Origin: Perkinsus olseni
Taxonomy: Eukaryota > Perkinsozoa > Perkinsida > Perkinsidae
Length of the DNA stretch: 43,687 nucleotides
Assembly (NCBI GenBank): GCA_013115135.1
Contig: JABANP010000447.1
Coordinates: forward strand, 1 to 43,687
Reading direction: 5' to 3'
Position 1 is the stretch's first letter. Every line of letters begins with the position of its first letter. The notes under the pieces were generated by a model that searched no databases, was not told the origin of the DNA, and worked only from the letters and a program-made list of their open reading frames with translations. Below are positions 1 to 9,699 of this stretch, piece after piece. A program made the translations under genes and the position numbers.

Positions 1-655
1 CGTGATCGTCTCTGGCGCGGCAACAAGACGCACGTGCTGCATCGGTGTCACACTGTGCTGCGGTTAGACGGTTAACTGATGTTCTTACATGGATAATGCT
101 GTACCATTGAACAGTCACTCCAGGCTGAGATGTAGATAGCTCCTTGGCCTCGATGCTGGTCTGTGTGGGTTTTTCGTCCAACGCCGGTTGCGGTTCAGTT
201 GGACTCTTGTCGCTCTGCACAGTTAGGGGCTCTCTGTAGCTTTGATACGGCGTGCCATCAGTCGGTTCGTGAAGAAGCTTTCCTAAGGGGTGCACTCCGA
301 GACTCGATTCGCTTGCTCTGGGTTTTCTGTTTTCTGTTTTGGCCATGTGCCTTGAATTTGCACTTTGCTCTCGCCGGCTGCAGAGGATGGCGGAGAAGGG
401 AAAGGGGCTCCAACGCAAAACATGCCGCTCGTTCTTTCCCCCGTTCCACTATGTTGTAGCCTTATGAAGTCTGTAGGCTGATATCAACAGGACAGATGTG
501 CCTCAATAACACATTGTTGTTCTCACAGCCGTACCACAAACCCAACGCCAGGAACCGAGCTGAAGCAGCAGCAGTGGTGGTATCTTAGTAAACGGCGGTG
601 AATGATCATTATATATCATCTACTCATACAGCATCCGCAGACCTCAGTGATCGGC
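1..655. other. No gene recognised
   Basis: I see no convincing coding exon, RNA gene or repeat in this stretch. The short reading frames here lack domain-like composition and plausible splice contexts. It is probably the region beyond the 3' end of the minus-strand RS-rich gene that stops at 656. Confidence 0.4.
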
Positions 656-1835
656 CTAAGGAAGGAGACATCGGCAAGTCAACGATCCAGTTGACTCACT
701 TCGTCCACGACGGGAACTACTCGACTTCGACGATCTCCCTTCGCGACCAATCGACGCCGACCGACGGCTCGCATGATGTCTACTGCGCGAGCGGGACGAA
801 GAGCGATCTTCATCATCAGAGCTTGCACTGGTGGACCGACGCCGATGATGATGACGACGAGCTGGCCTTCGACTCCGCGAACGTGACCTAACCGAAGGCT
901 GTGGTCGGGGATCATCAACAGCCTCCAAGCTGAAGGCTCCAACAAATTCCCATCAACAACCCCACTGTGCGAGTGATAGCAGTAAGATCCAGCACTGTAG
1001 CATTCCACCGGTAAGGAGGGCATACAATCCGACTGAGTCGAACTACCAGTCCTTACCGGTCTCGTCTTGACTTCCTATCACGATGCGACCGGCGGTCTCT
1101 TCGATCTTTATCGTCATCATTCGATAGTCCACTGTCACTGCTGTAATCATCATCATCATCATAGTCGCTGTCGTCGTGGTGACGGCTCCTTTTGTGGTGG
1201 TGATGATGATGCTTTTTATGATGCTTCCTCTGAACGGCAGAAAGACGTGAGCAAGGCGCCGCTCACTTCCAGCCATCCCAGTGTTCTCATCGATCGTAAG
1301 GATGGACAATAAACATGAAAAAAGCAGCCTCAGATGCATATTCTCATCGATAGAGAAGATCACAAACTTACTCAGTACGAACGTTCCCCAGAAGCATTTT
1401 GGCGTCGTGGGTAAGTTATATACTTGCGGACCGATAGACCCCGGGTTCGACACCACTGCCCGACACAATCTTAAAATCTTAGATAACAGTAGCCATTCAA
1501 CAATACCGAACCGATACTTCCGATAGAACCGCTGTAGATCGGAAAAGCACAAAACTCCAAAGAGTTTATTAATCCGATGGACCGATACAGGTTTGGTACG
1601 AACAATGATGATGATCCTACTGCAACCCCACACGAAGGGGTATACCTCCTTCTTCCTCTTCTTCCTCTCACTTTCCAAAGCGTCGTCGTCCGGCTCCACC
1701 AATGAGGGGCCCTTCTTCTCAGCAGCGTGGATCAATCTGAGGAGGACGATTATCGAACCGGTCATCGAGATGAGGAGAACTCTACTTTTGACGTTCGAGC
1801 TGCCTGCCAATCACTTGGTCGTACATCTTCTTCAT
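656..1835 (-). CDS. Arg/Ser-rich nuclear protein, four exons
   Basis: Exons (minus strand) are 1786-1835, 1646-1736, 1057-1229 and 656-929. Introns are GT-AG (49, 416 and 127 nt) and all phases agree, giving 195 residues. The N-terminus MKKMYDQVIGRQLERQK is basic and probably helical. A charged stretch containing KKGPSLVEPDDDALESE follows, then a Lys/His cluster with six consecutive His, an acidic Asp run, and a C-terminal RS domain rich in RSRSRS and SSSRSRSR. RS domains are typical of splicing factors and other nuclear speckle proteins, so a role in pre-mRNA processing is inferred. No RNA-recognition motif is visible, so this is an SR-related rather than a classical SR protein. The chosen ATG at 1835 lies just downstream of a 3' splice site (TTTTTAG), so an upstream 5' exon, coding or untranslated, is likely. 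The His and Asp runs are encoded by trinucleotide tracts near 1150 and 1200. Confidence 0.65.
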
Positions 1836-1843
1836 AGTCGCCT

Positions 1844-2372
1844 CTAAAAACGAAACACGATGGTATAGAACCCGCGACCTCCAGATTGAGAAAGCAGTGT
1901 CTATCCGTTGGAGTATTTATACCTGCATTTATTGGAGCCATCCCCGCCTTCTCCATCTCCCTCTTCCTGTACATGTTGTCCCATGCCCCACTACGAAGAC
2001 CTGCCTTCAACAAACACAATACTCACACCGCATCGACGGTTTCCTCTTTTTCTATCAAATTCGATCGCGAGCTCCCCAACCACAACCCACCGAGTACCGA
2101 TGAGATTCCCTTGTGGAGCATCCGACGGCGGACGACCACTCATTGTGAGAGGACGAAAACAACACTGCCACAAGTAGATCGCAGCGAGAACGCAACTCCC
2201 ATCCATTCAGTGACGTCAGGACCCCATTAAGAAGCTGCTCAACGACACCTTCGCGTCTTCTTCAGCCCAATCACACGCCATACGGGACCGATGTAATGCT
2301 AACAGCTGATCAGTTGACAGCGATGATGATGGAAGCCGACCCTAAAAGATACCTCCCCGTGAAATGCAAGCA
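1844..2372. other. Spacer with possible 5' exon of the RS-rich gene
   Basis: The stretch lies between the 3' splice site of the RS-rich gene and the stop codon of the hydrolase gene. The missing first exon of the RS-rich gene may lie here, but I cannot choose one. Several overlapping reading frames on both strands exist and none is convincing. Confidence 0.3.
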
Positions 2373-4376
2373 TCAACCTAAGATACGCCGACTGACCCTT
2401 GTCCGGCCAGCCTTCGGTATGGTCGAATCATCCGAGTCTGTGAATCCGCATATCGACAGGAAGTCGCGAAAATAGGGAGCGACCGAGGCGGAGGTCCAGA
2501 GATGGCCATGTCCACCAAAAGGGGGAAACGCCGCGACAACCTGCAATCTCTGAAATCGATCACCAGGGCGCGCGCTTCCAGCATTACCTTGTCGGGAGGA
2601 GCTCCGCTGTTGGCGGCTACCCGCATACCATGAGATACTGATATTATCATATCATCTCTCGGGTGGAGGACCATCAACGGAACGGGAGATTCCGAGACGA
2701 GACGGATGACGTCCCAAGAGCCAACCTGCACATCGAAAGGTCCCCGGTTCGATCCCCGCACCCTGCTATTCTCCTTTCCCTGCGAACGAGCTCAGCCACA
2801 CGACCGACGATGTGCGAAATGAGTGGTATGACCTCCATCGATCTGCACGCATGCACAGAGGAGTACATTACCTGCCTCGGAGGTACGGCCAAGCGATCGA
2901 GCATGCAAAAAGTCTTCGCCCAAGACAAGTTCTCCTCCACGAATTCCGTGGCGAGTGACGATAACGTAGTGTAGGGGCTGATCGAGCAGCAACAGAAAGA
3001 TGACATCTTTCATAAGAGGACGTTCACTCGGTGAAAACTCCACCTAGGTGATAATTATTTCTAATAACGACTGGCCGGGAAATAGCATCAACACGTTTGG
3101 GTTCGCAGAAGCCCTCTAACTCCGCGAAATTCCCGAATTCTAAGATTATAATAGCTCCATTATTTCCACGCCGGCACACGGTCGAGCTGTGATGAGCCGT
3201 AAAGCGAGAATCTTAGGTTGAAGCCTACCTCTGAAGAAAGAGCCCGGCAACTTTGATATGGTGTTGATGCCATAATCGGTGGACGAGACTCGCGGCAACA
3301 CCGGTACCGATCGAGAAGCCACCTACGATGATCCTTTCAAAGGAGAAGGACAGTTCGTCCACGAGGAACCTGAGAGTGTATCTTGCCAGCTTCAACCTAA
3401 GATACGCTCGTCCCTCACCAGAAAGATGCGTCAGCTAGTGCGTTTATTGACTCCACGCCAATAGACATCCGACCATGCGGGTTCGGTGACAGCCCGTAAC
3501 CCGGATAATCAACCGCGAGGATCTGATAGCAGTCCTTCGAGACAAGACTACGAGACTCTGGAGTAAAAGAAAGCGACTGTGATAACGATCTCATGCACAA
3601 TTCTTTCCATTTTTCGCCAGGGTTTTTAGTCAGCTTGAGCGTGTGGTACAGTCGAGCACGCGAGAAGGTACAAGTTCCCGACAACCCAGCTTCGACCTAA
3701 GATACGCGTCGCTCCCGCCCCTCCTATCACATGTATTCCAAAAGCATCGGCCATCCTCTGCAGCATTTGTGATAGATGTTGCCCGACCGTTTCATAGTTA
3801 CCATGAAAGTACAACATCACCGGTACCTCGCCAACCTCCTGTCGGCCTCGTCTCGTCGAAAAAAACATTCCCGCGCAGTACCTGGCAGAACAGGAAATCT
3901 TTTCCTGGCGTCCTCGCATTAAACGGGATACATCAAAAGTGACGAGTATGTCAGTTTCAAGTCCAACACCGGAAACCGGCTTAGTCAGACTACCACCGAT
4001 GTAGCCTGCTTCAAGAGAGAATCAAACGCAGCATCTTTCGTCTCAAGCAGAACTTGCTTCTTATCTTCCGAGTTACTTACTGTCTAAAAGGCCCCCTATG
4101 AATGCTACTCGGAGGAGTTGGCGAAGATGCGGTAGCAACCGAACTGCCAGTACTCGTCCCTAGACTGTAACCCGAACAACAAGATGCCTGCGTCACCGGT
4201 CGCTCCTCTAAGCCGTCATTATCATACACCTGCCGGAACGAATTTTGCGGCGCGGAGGCAGACCGATCGCACTGCCGTACCGGTATCCACACCAGCCGTT
4301 CTGCGTGCCTCGTGTAGCCGGGCTCACCGAAGAACGCCCCGGGGAAAATAACATACTTTGAAATACACAACCCCAT
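2373..4376 (-). CDS. ABHD17-like alpha/beta hydrolase (serine hydrolase, probable depalmitoylase)
   Basis: Resolved exons (minus) are 3731-3838 extending upstream in frame, 3419-3522, 3229-3369, 2872-2977, 2588-2725 and 2373-2540. Introns of 208, 49, 251, 146 and 47 nt are all GT-AG and in phase. The oxyanion strand reads VMLYFHGNYETVGQHL, followed by ILAVDYPGYGLSPN. The nucleophile elbow is GGFSIG (Ser), the acid lies in VLHPRDDMI (Asp) and the base in GGHGHLW (His), so the triad is complete. The proposed start at 4376 gives MGLCISK, fitting an N-myristoylation signal plus a palmitoylatable Cys. ABHD17 enzymes are N-terminally palmitoylated and remove palmitate from membrane proteins. A Ser/Thr/Pro-rich linker (about 4100-4250) and an exon near 4000-4080 containing EDKKQVLLETKDAAF sit between; their exact splice sites are not fixed. 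The protein ends RRILG-stop inside a motif that recurs in introns. Confidence 0.82.
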
Positions 4377-4540
4377 AATTCTGAAGGAAGACGCATCTCC
4401 GCGGACTCCTCACACCCGGTCGCAGCATTGGACTTTTGTAACTCAGAACGTTCAGACTTGAAACTCATATTCCCTGTGAACCGCTCGCATTCCCCTGGGA
4501 TGGTTGAATACTCTCTATCAACGCTTGCACCTAAAAAGAT

Positions 4541-4612
4541 GGGCTGAGCCGAGAATCGAACCCGGGACCTCGCGCACCCGAAGCGCGAATCATACCACTA
4601 GACCACACAGCC
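4541..4612 (-). tRNA. tRNA-Pro (anticodon CGG)
   Basis: The reverse complement folds into a 72-nt cloverleaf. The acceptor stem is GGCTGTG with CTCAGCC (one T-T mismatch at pair 6). The anticodon stem is CGCGC/GCGCG with loop TTCGGGT, giving anticodon CGG. The T arm contains GGTTCGATTC. It lies between the hydrolase and SSXT genes, in the same orientation. No intron is present and CCA is not encoded, as expected for a nuclear gene. Confidence 0.93.
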
Positions 4613-4888
4613 GCTTGCAAGCCCGTCTCTTACCTGCGCGAGGGTTTTGCTCCCACCAAGACTTTCAGTTAATTTGATAACGTCGTACTCGACAGTCACA
4701 CCTGACTCACGATACTCCATGAAATATCACGGGTGGGCAGCCGGAGACGTCAAATGCTTCCCAAATGTCTATCACGCCTCTCCGAATTTTTACGTGGGCA
4801 TTCGATCACAGCGAACGCCGAGCCGAGCCACTGCGGCCCAGGGTGATGATCGAGAGCATCGGCACTCGCCGTAACCCATACCACTCCA

Positions 4889-5395
4889 TTAACAGTTTCT
4901 GAGCCGGGTAAGATGACTACCCGGTGGGACGTTAGCTTGCTGCTCCCGCATACTCTCCCGTAACTTCATCAGCTCATCCGGCGTCCAGTCGAAGTTGGGA
5001 TCCCCAGCAGAGGCCTGTACGGGCGATGATGCAACTGCCGCGCGCCACGAAATTCTAACACCACGTCCGCAGCAGTCTTGTGATGTATGGACATACCATT
5101 TCATGGCGCGCGACAGATTACCTGTTGTCCAGTAACGGCAGCAGGTTCCCCCGCTGATGTATTCTGGTCAGCCAGCAAGGCCAAGTAGAGCAAATTCCGT
5201 TGCAGCCGCGACAGCAGCGGAACCCGCCTGATCGCCAACCGCAATAGCACATCTTGGTGAGGCAAACGGCCGACCTTTCCACCGGACAGCGGCCCTGCTG
5301 CAATTCCGTCAGCATCTCTATCATAACATCGTTCTCGTCCAACATACGCTTGAGAGAGTCCGGACCCGTGACGTGGCACGGCAGCTGAGCCGGGC
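4889..5395 (-). CDS. SSXT-domain (SS18/GIF-like) transcriptional coactivator
   Basis: Exons (minus) are 5275-5395, 5115-5227 and 4889-5034, with GT-AG introns of 47 and 80 nt and consistent phases. The first exon encodes LKRMLDENDVMIEMLTELQQ and the second LLSRLQRNLLYLALLADQ. Together they match the SSXT signature (LDEN...Q.GK...LQ.NL.YLA..AD) of human SS18 and plant GIF proteins, which bind partners such as SWI/SNF-type chromatin-remodelling subunits or GRF factors. Two residues are added between the conserved helices. The short tail contains DPNFDWTPDELMKLRESM and ends at TAA 4889-4891; the long QPGY-rich tail of animal SS18 is absent. The 5' end is unresolved: the exon is preceded by a TTAG splice acceptor and, 50 nt further upstream, by a palindromic repeat copy, so at least one more 5' exon is expected beyond 5520. 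The 80-nt intron is described separately. Confidence 0.75.
5035..5114 (-). mobile_element. Introner-like intron with terminal inverted repeats
   Basis: This 80-nt GT-AG intron of the SSXT gene starts GTCGCGCGCCATGAAAT and ends ATTTCGTGGCGCGCGGCAG. The termini form a 15-nt inverted repeat (CGCGCGCCAYGAAAT) that begins right after the 5' GT and stops two bases before the 3' AG. This is the layout of introner elements, transposons that create introns. Relatives of the terminal motif occur at 6306-6320, 22386-22401 and 22916-22945. Confidence 0.55.
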
Positions 5396-5444
5396 CTAAT
5401 CAGCGAAAGCCTCTCCTCGTCGCTAGAAAGTCGTTTAGTAAACC

Positions 5445-5519
5445 AATTGTGAAACTCAGAATCGATTCTGGAACCGCATTTTTCGTGTAATCATCAGTTT
5501 GGTTCTGAGTTTCAGAATT
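5445..5519. repeat. Palindromic MITE-like element, copy 1
   Basis: The 75-bp unit has terminal inverted repeats: it begins with an AATT(C/G)TGAAACTCAGAAT-like end and finishes TTCTGAGTTTCAGAATT. The centre includes ATTCTGGAACCGC and a CGTGTAATCA core. It lies upstream of the first recognised exon of the SSXT gene, probably in its 5' intron. Four related copies occur in this window. Confidence 0.75.
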
Positions 5520-6208
5520 ACGTAATCGAACGGGGACAAGGTTCGGAAATCGCGAGAGACCTTGGCATTTTCAAAGTAATCGAGCGACCCCGTCCTGACC
5601 GTCTCCCAAGGTGCGGAGCTTTCATTTCCTCGCTCTCCAGCGGATGCAAAGTCTGCGCAGGATCAACACAACTCATGCATCCCCAGGCGTCTATCAATCG
5701 CCAATTTTCCCGCAAGTAGCCAATCACACTTTCCCCCACCACCGACACAGTCGAGAACTGCCGGTCTGCCATCCTCGGTCAAGTCCCTTCCATCAGGCCA
5801 GAAAAGGAAATGACGTATTGGTGATAATACGATTGAAACGCCCTCGAGCGCTCTGTACACACGGGAGAGGCCCTTCGCTACTGTTGTTGTCTATTCTACG
5901 TCTATGCTATTGTTGCCCTTCGCTCATGTTAGTAATGAGTGCGAGGGAGTATCTGAAAATTCCGCTCGCAATTTCCAGTTCAATGAAATTAAACAAATCC
6001 ACTTGCGCGGTCCTGAGCCGTTAATTTCCCACGGTCGGGCCGCAATAGGAGATTCAGTTGGTTGCGATTTCAAAGGGCTCGGCTGTGTCCCCTCTATTAC
6101 CTCGAGGCACCCCCTCCGACGCTGCTGTTGGTGGAACTACTGAGGACCCCTGTGGAGGTTCTAATGGCACATTTTGCATGTCAAAACAAACTAAGATCGT
6201 GAGAAAGT
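5520..6208. other. No gene recognised
   Basis: The stretch may carry the 5' exon of the SSXT gene. A minus-strand frame at 5518-5772 begins MADRQFSTVSVV but runs into the repeat at 5519 and has no recognisable domain. I see nothing else that I can support. Confidence 0.3.
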
Positions 6209-6279
6209 CTGATGAGACAGAATCGATTTGTGGAACCGCTCCTCACGTTTAGTAATCAGTTCTAAGTTTCAGAGTCAGT
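6209..6279. repeat. Palindromic MITE-like element, copy 2
   Basis: A diverged copy of the element at 5445, containing GACAGAATCGATT, GGAACCGCT, CACGTTTAGTAATCAGTTC and AAGTTTCAGA. It lies between the SSXT gene and tRNA-Ser. A CCGCGCGCCACAAAATT motif related to the SSXT intron terminus follows at about 6306. Confidence 0.55.
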
Positions 6280-6545
6280 TTACTTAGAATTATTGGACCA
6301 AATCCGCGCGCCACAAAATTGAAGCAAAGTCTTACGATTTGCCTCTTGAAATTCTAGTGAGTTCGGTTAGCAGAAGATTCTTCTCTCCACAACGCATGCT
6401 CGACCTCAACCATATCCTGACGTGCTTCGCAGGGGGCGACCCGGCTCACGGGTGAGTGGACAAGAGGGGACTAACATTGTCCGACTGGAGAGGGTTCAAC
6501 TGAAGTGATAGTGTGGGGGAGTTCTGTAGAGACAACGTGTCATCA

Positions 6546-6627
6546 GACAGCGTGTCCGAGTGGTTAAGGAGGTGGACTCGAAATCCACTAGGCTCAGCCT
6601 GCGCAGGTTCGAATCCTGCCGCTGTCG
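6546..6627 (+). tRNA. tRNA-Ser (anticodon CGA)
   Basis: An 82-nt type II tRNA. The acceptor stem GACAGCG/CGCTGTC is perfect and the discriminator is G. The anticodon loop CTCGAAA gives anticodon CGA. The long variable arm and the T arm GCAGGTTCGAATCCTGC are both clear. No intron or encoded CCA is present. Confidence 0.95.
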
Positions 6628-6860
6628 TTATATTCCGGCCAATTAACCTCACCTTCATGAATCCTACATCTTCTTCAGTCACCTCCACCATCATGCTGAG
6701 GCCTCCGGAATGGTTATGAACGCGAAGGCGAAGGACCTCGGAGGGCTACTCCGTACACCATTAAATGAAGATGACTGCGTTATCCCCAAACGCTTAGCCG
6801 AGTACGCGAACCCGCTTAGTACCGCAACAAGCCCAACTCTGTTCGCCTTATGGGGCTACT

Positions 6861-7966
6861 TTGGTTCTCTATTCTGGAGCACCGCGGACCAGCAACCGCA
6901 CAACACTCAGGTACATTGTACAAGTTCAAACTCCGTTGAAGCAATTCCACGTGAGGAGTGATTCTGACGGTTCATCGGAGCCTTTCGACAGCGGCACCGA
7001 TGGCCCGGTCTACATCCAGCTGCACGGTTATGATAAGCATTATGATTACCACACATGTGAGTACTGCAGGGTGGTACGACGAGACCGGGTAGGGGGTGTT
7101 CAATGGACTAATTTCGAGACGCGAAATAGAACTAGAACGGTGCTAGAACCGCACTTCACGTTTAGCAAATCAACAATCGATTCTTGGTTTCAGGATTAGT
7201 TTATCGTTGAACTGTGTGATCTATAAGGCCTGTTGTTGCATGCCTTCTCTCTGTCTCTTTCGATGTGGGAAAGGGGAAGGATGGTGATGCCGCCTAGGCG
7301 TGTCGAGCTCAGTGGAAGCTCTGATATCACCCCAATCGAGGGTTTTAGAAGGAAAGAGTCGACAGTACATGGTCGTTGATAGTCAGCAGTGAAGGGACAA
7401 GCCATCTCATTAGTCCATAGAATGTCCTCGATCAGGCTCAGGATGGTACCTCCTTAAGCAGCATTTGAAAGCCGGCCGCCATTACGCTGTATCAGTGTTG
7501 GGCCCTGACGTTGGACCGGTGAAACAGATAGACCTCCATAACCCTACTGACGACGACTGGTGAGTAGCCCTTGTCCTCGGGCTTCCTTCGGAGGTGCTCT
7601 TGCACATCATCGTCAGCTCATGTAGTACTCCCTCAGTGGCCGCTGGCCACTGGTCAGGGTTGATTGTAGTTGATCCTAGTTGCCCTTCACGCCCGTAGGA
7701 GCAGCAGAAATCTTTCTTCCATCATTAATGAGGGCATCGGCTGAGCGGAGGTTCTCTCAATTACTAAGACCATGAATTTGTTTCACTAACGATTGGCGTA
7801 TATTTCGTTCAGGGACCTCTATGCTAGGTTCGCTGGCACGGTTCTTGTTAAAAGATTCACGCCAGAGGGAAGCGATGGTAAGGACCCGATGCACAGCGAC
7901 GCTTGGGTGGAGTTCAAGGTCGGTGCTCCAATTCCATACCACACCTTACCCAAATCATCTAGGTGA
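6861..7966 (+). CDS. Single PLAT/LH2-domain protein
   Basis: Four or more exons together form a PLAT domain, a beta-sandwich that binds lipids or proteins at membranes. The first (about 6910-7050) reads YIVQVQT...SGTDGPVYIQLHG and ends at a strong GTGAGT donor. The second (about 7280-7365) reads RVELSGSSDITPIEGF. The third (about 7498-7562) reads LGPDVGPVKQIDLHNPTDDD. The fourth (from about 7811) continues WDLYARFAGTVLVKRF and SDAWVEFKVGAPIPYHT, ending at TGA 7964-7966. The order matches the family pattern (Y.V.V.T, GTDA.V.I.L, GPD.G.V..I.L.......W). The donor at 7561 and the acceptor before 7811 join in phase; others were not all fixed. The start is uncertain: an open frame from 6710 (MVMNAKAKDLGG) may be the 5' exon. 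The first intron carries palindromic repeat copy 3. Confidence 0.68.
7113..7203. repeat. Palindromic MITE-like element, copy 3 (intronic)
   Basis: A diverged copy containing GCTAGAACCGC, CACGTTTAGCAAATCA, ATCGATTCTTGG and TTTCAGGATT. It sits inside an intron of the PLAT gene. The outer inverted repeat is weaker than in copies 1 and 4. Confidence 0.5.
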
Positions 7967-8469
7967 ATAAATGGCTGGTTTCTCCAGACCATCCGGAGGA
8001 GTCTGTGGTGCGTACAGCGACCCCTCATTTTGTGGCGAGTGACGGTAGGGAGATCGCCCCATCTCACAAGGCGTTACTGAAGGCGTTATGACCATGTCTC
8101 GCTGCTGATAAAACTGTGACTTGCGTTGACTCAGTTTCTATTAGTTTTTAGAAGCGTTGTTCAGATTAACTGGTGGCCTGGAATGTTGAGTAGATGTCCT
8201 CTAGAGGTAACTTTCTGCTCATTTAATAGGGTGTACCACATTTCTCACAATTCATACAGGAAGACGGTATATCTCCTTTGTAGCTGGTTGATGGAGGCCT
8301 TTGTGTTATACTCATGACTTGGCGAAAAGTTGGTATACTGGAAAACATACATAATCCATCATCGTTCAAGCGCTGAAACTTGCCAGTTTCAGAGAGAATC
8401 AACCATTTCGTTTACTTCGAGGTAGCAAAGATCTTACCCCAATTTCATTCCGACCAGCCTTCCTATTTC
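7967..8469. other. Spacer, no gene recognised
   Basis: The stretch separates the PLAT gene stop codon from the next probable start at 8470. It is AT-richer than its surroundings and contains no convincing exon on either strand. Confidence 0.35.
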
Positions 8470-9088
8470 ATGGCGAATCTGCCGATAGCAGCTCCCAGTG
8501 CAGGGCCGGAGGGGACGGTGTTGCGGTATATAAATGGACAGCCGATATGCCAGCCGACTGGACCTAAAGCGGAGATCCAATCTCTATTGGAGAGGTAATG
8601 GGGAGTCATGGGTGATGTCGGTGATAGCACCATTCACGGTGACTTGTAGCGATCGATGGATTGCAGTGGAAATGCGACCAATTAATAACCCGTTTACAAC
8701 CTCTCAGCTTTTGCTGCATCCTCGATTGGCAGATCATGCTAGCGGTATTTGAGAGTGATGATCCAAAGACCCTAGATGGTAGAATGATCGTGACAGCGCG
8801 TGTCCCTTTTGTGTTTATATTATTACTGGATTGTATATTTTTGAGTGCTGGCCTTTTGCTCGGTAATGAAACGTTCATTCGGGCAAGAACAGTGAAATGA
8901 TAAGTCTAATACTGTTGACTGTTTTGTATTGGACGAGCTTCAACCTTAGATATCTTTTACAAAAGCAATCGGCTCTTAAAGAGCAGCTAGAGAAGAACTC
9001 AGCTACGACGCAAGCCGTCCAAGCTGCTGAGAAGTTCCGAGTAGAAGCGATACAGGTCGTGGACCATGCTATAAGTATCTTAGGTTGA
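8470..9088 (+). CDS. Small membrane/coiled-coil protein, multi-exon, unknown
   Basis: A first exon 8470-8594 begins MANLPIAAPSAGPEGTVLRY and ends at a GTAATG donor. A later frame (about 8710-8840) contains DDPKTLDGRMIVTAR followed by a hydrophobic stretch FVFILLLDCIFLSAGLLL, a likely membrane span. The last frame (from 8897) contains a second hydrophobic run, ISLILLTVLYW, and a polar helix with SALKEQLEKNSATTQAVQAA, ending ISILG-stop at 9086-9088. Hydrophobic spans followed by a coiled coil loosely recall BAP31-type ER proteins, but no motif proves this. The exon joins are not all in phase, so the model is provisional. The last exon is flanked by inverted copies of the 19-nt intron-associated motif (8937-8954 and 9074-9090). 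Confidence 0.4.
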
Positions 9089-9090
9089 TC

Positions 9091-9694
9091 ATGGCTTTTC
9101 ACGGATATCAGCCTTCTACAGATACTCTTAATTTATTGACCAACGACAAGTGGCCGGTTGGAGATAAAACGGACCATATGCAGTTTCTGCAGGTAGGAAA
9201 GATTTTTGCGGTTTTTCCATCAAATTCTTTCTTGCTACTCTCCCGTCCATCATCATCGGGATCGGTCTTTCCTACGCAATGATCTTTCGAATGGTACTTG
9301 ACAATGGACGATTTTTTGGTTGAATCTTGGCAGCTCTTGGAAAGCTCTTGTTGTAACTCATGCCGAAGGAATGCAAGAATAGGGACGAATTACCAAGGGA
9401 CTACGAGGCCTTTTCTTTAGAATAAGATATTAAGAAAATGCGTTATTTTCTGAAGAGACTGCTGGCGAGGCTCGGTGCTAGACTGCTCTGGTCTTGCTAG
9501 AGTCGTATATGGGCGAATGTCGCAGTGGAGTACCCGCCCGCTGCTTTGTGTGCGTACTGCTACTGGTATCTTCCAAGGTTCGAGCTACCAATCCTGAAAG
9601 GGATGAGCTTGATGTTGGCACGGAGCTGATGGACAGGCTACATAGACGGAAACAAATCTTAAAGGATAATCGTGAGTTGGCCAAGGAGTGGTAG
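9091..9694 (+). CDS. Unknown protein, at least two exons
   Basis: The first exon 9091-9192 encodes 34 residues starting MAFHGYQPSTDTLNLLTNDK and ends phase 0 at a CAG/GTAGG donor. A later exon (about 9578-9690) encodes NPERDELDVGTELMDRLHRR followed by KQILKDNRELAKEW, a charged helix. The helix vaguely resembles the region before a SNARE motif of Vti1/membrin type, but no membrane anchor was found and I do not assign that function. Further exons may follow downstream; the intervening splice sites are not resolved. Confidence 0.35.
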
Positions 9695-9699
9695 AGAAA

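Noticed and set aside
1043..1810. A 255-residue minus-strand open frame
   Set aside because: It reads through introns of the RS-rich gene; only KKGPSLVEPDDD-type sequence is in the real frame, and the rest is in the wrong frame relative to the phase-checked exons.
2738..2768. A tRNA gene suggested by GGTTCGATCCCCGC
   Set aside because: No D arm, anticodon arm or acceptor stem can be formed; kept only as a tRNA-like relic.
5228..5274. Programmed frameshift in the SSXT gene
   Set aside because: A 47-nt GT-AG intron restores the frame with correct phase, and similar introns are common in the window.
9091..9694. Assignment of the 9.1-kb gene as a SNARE
   Set aside because: Only a charged helix is similar; no complete SNARE heptads or tail anchor were found.
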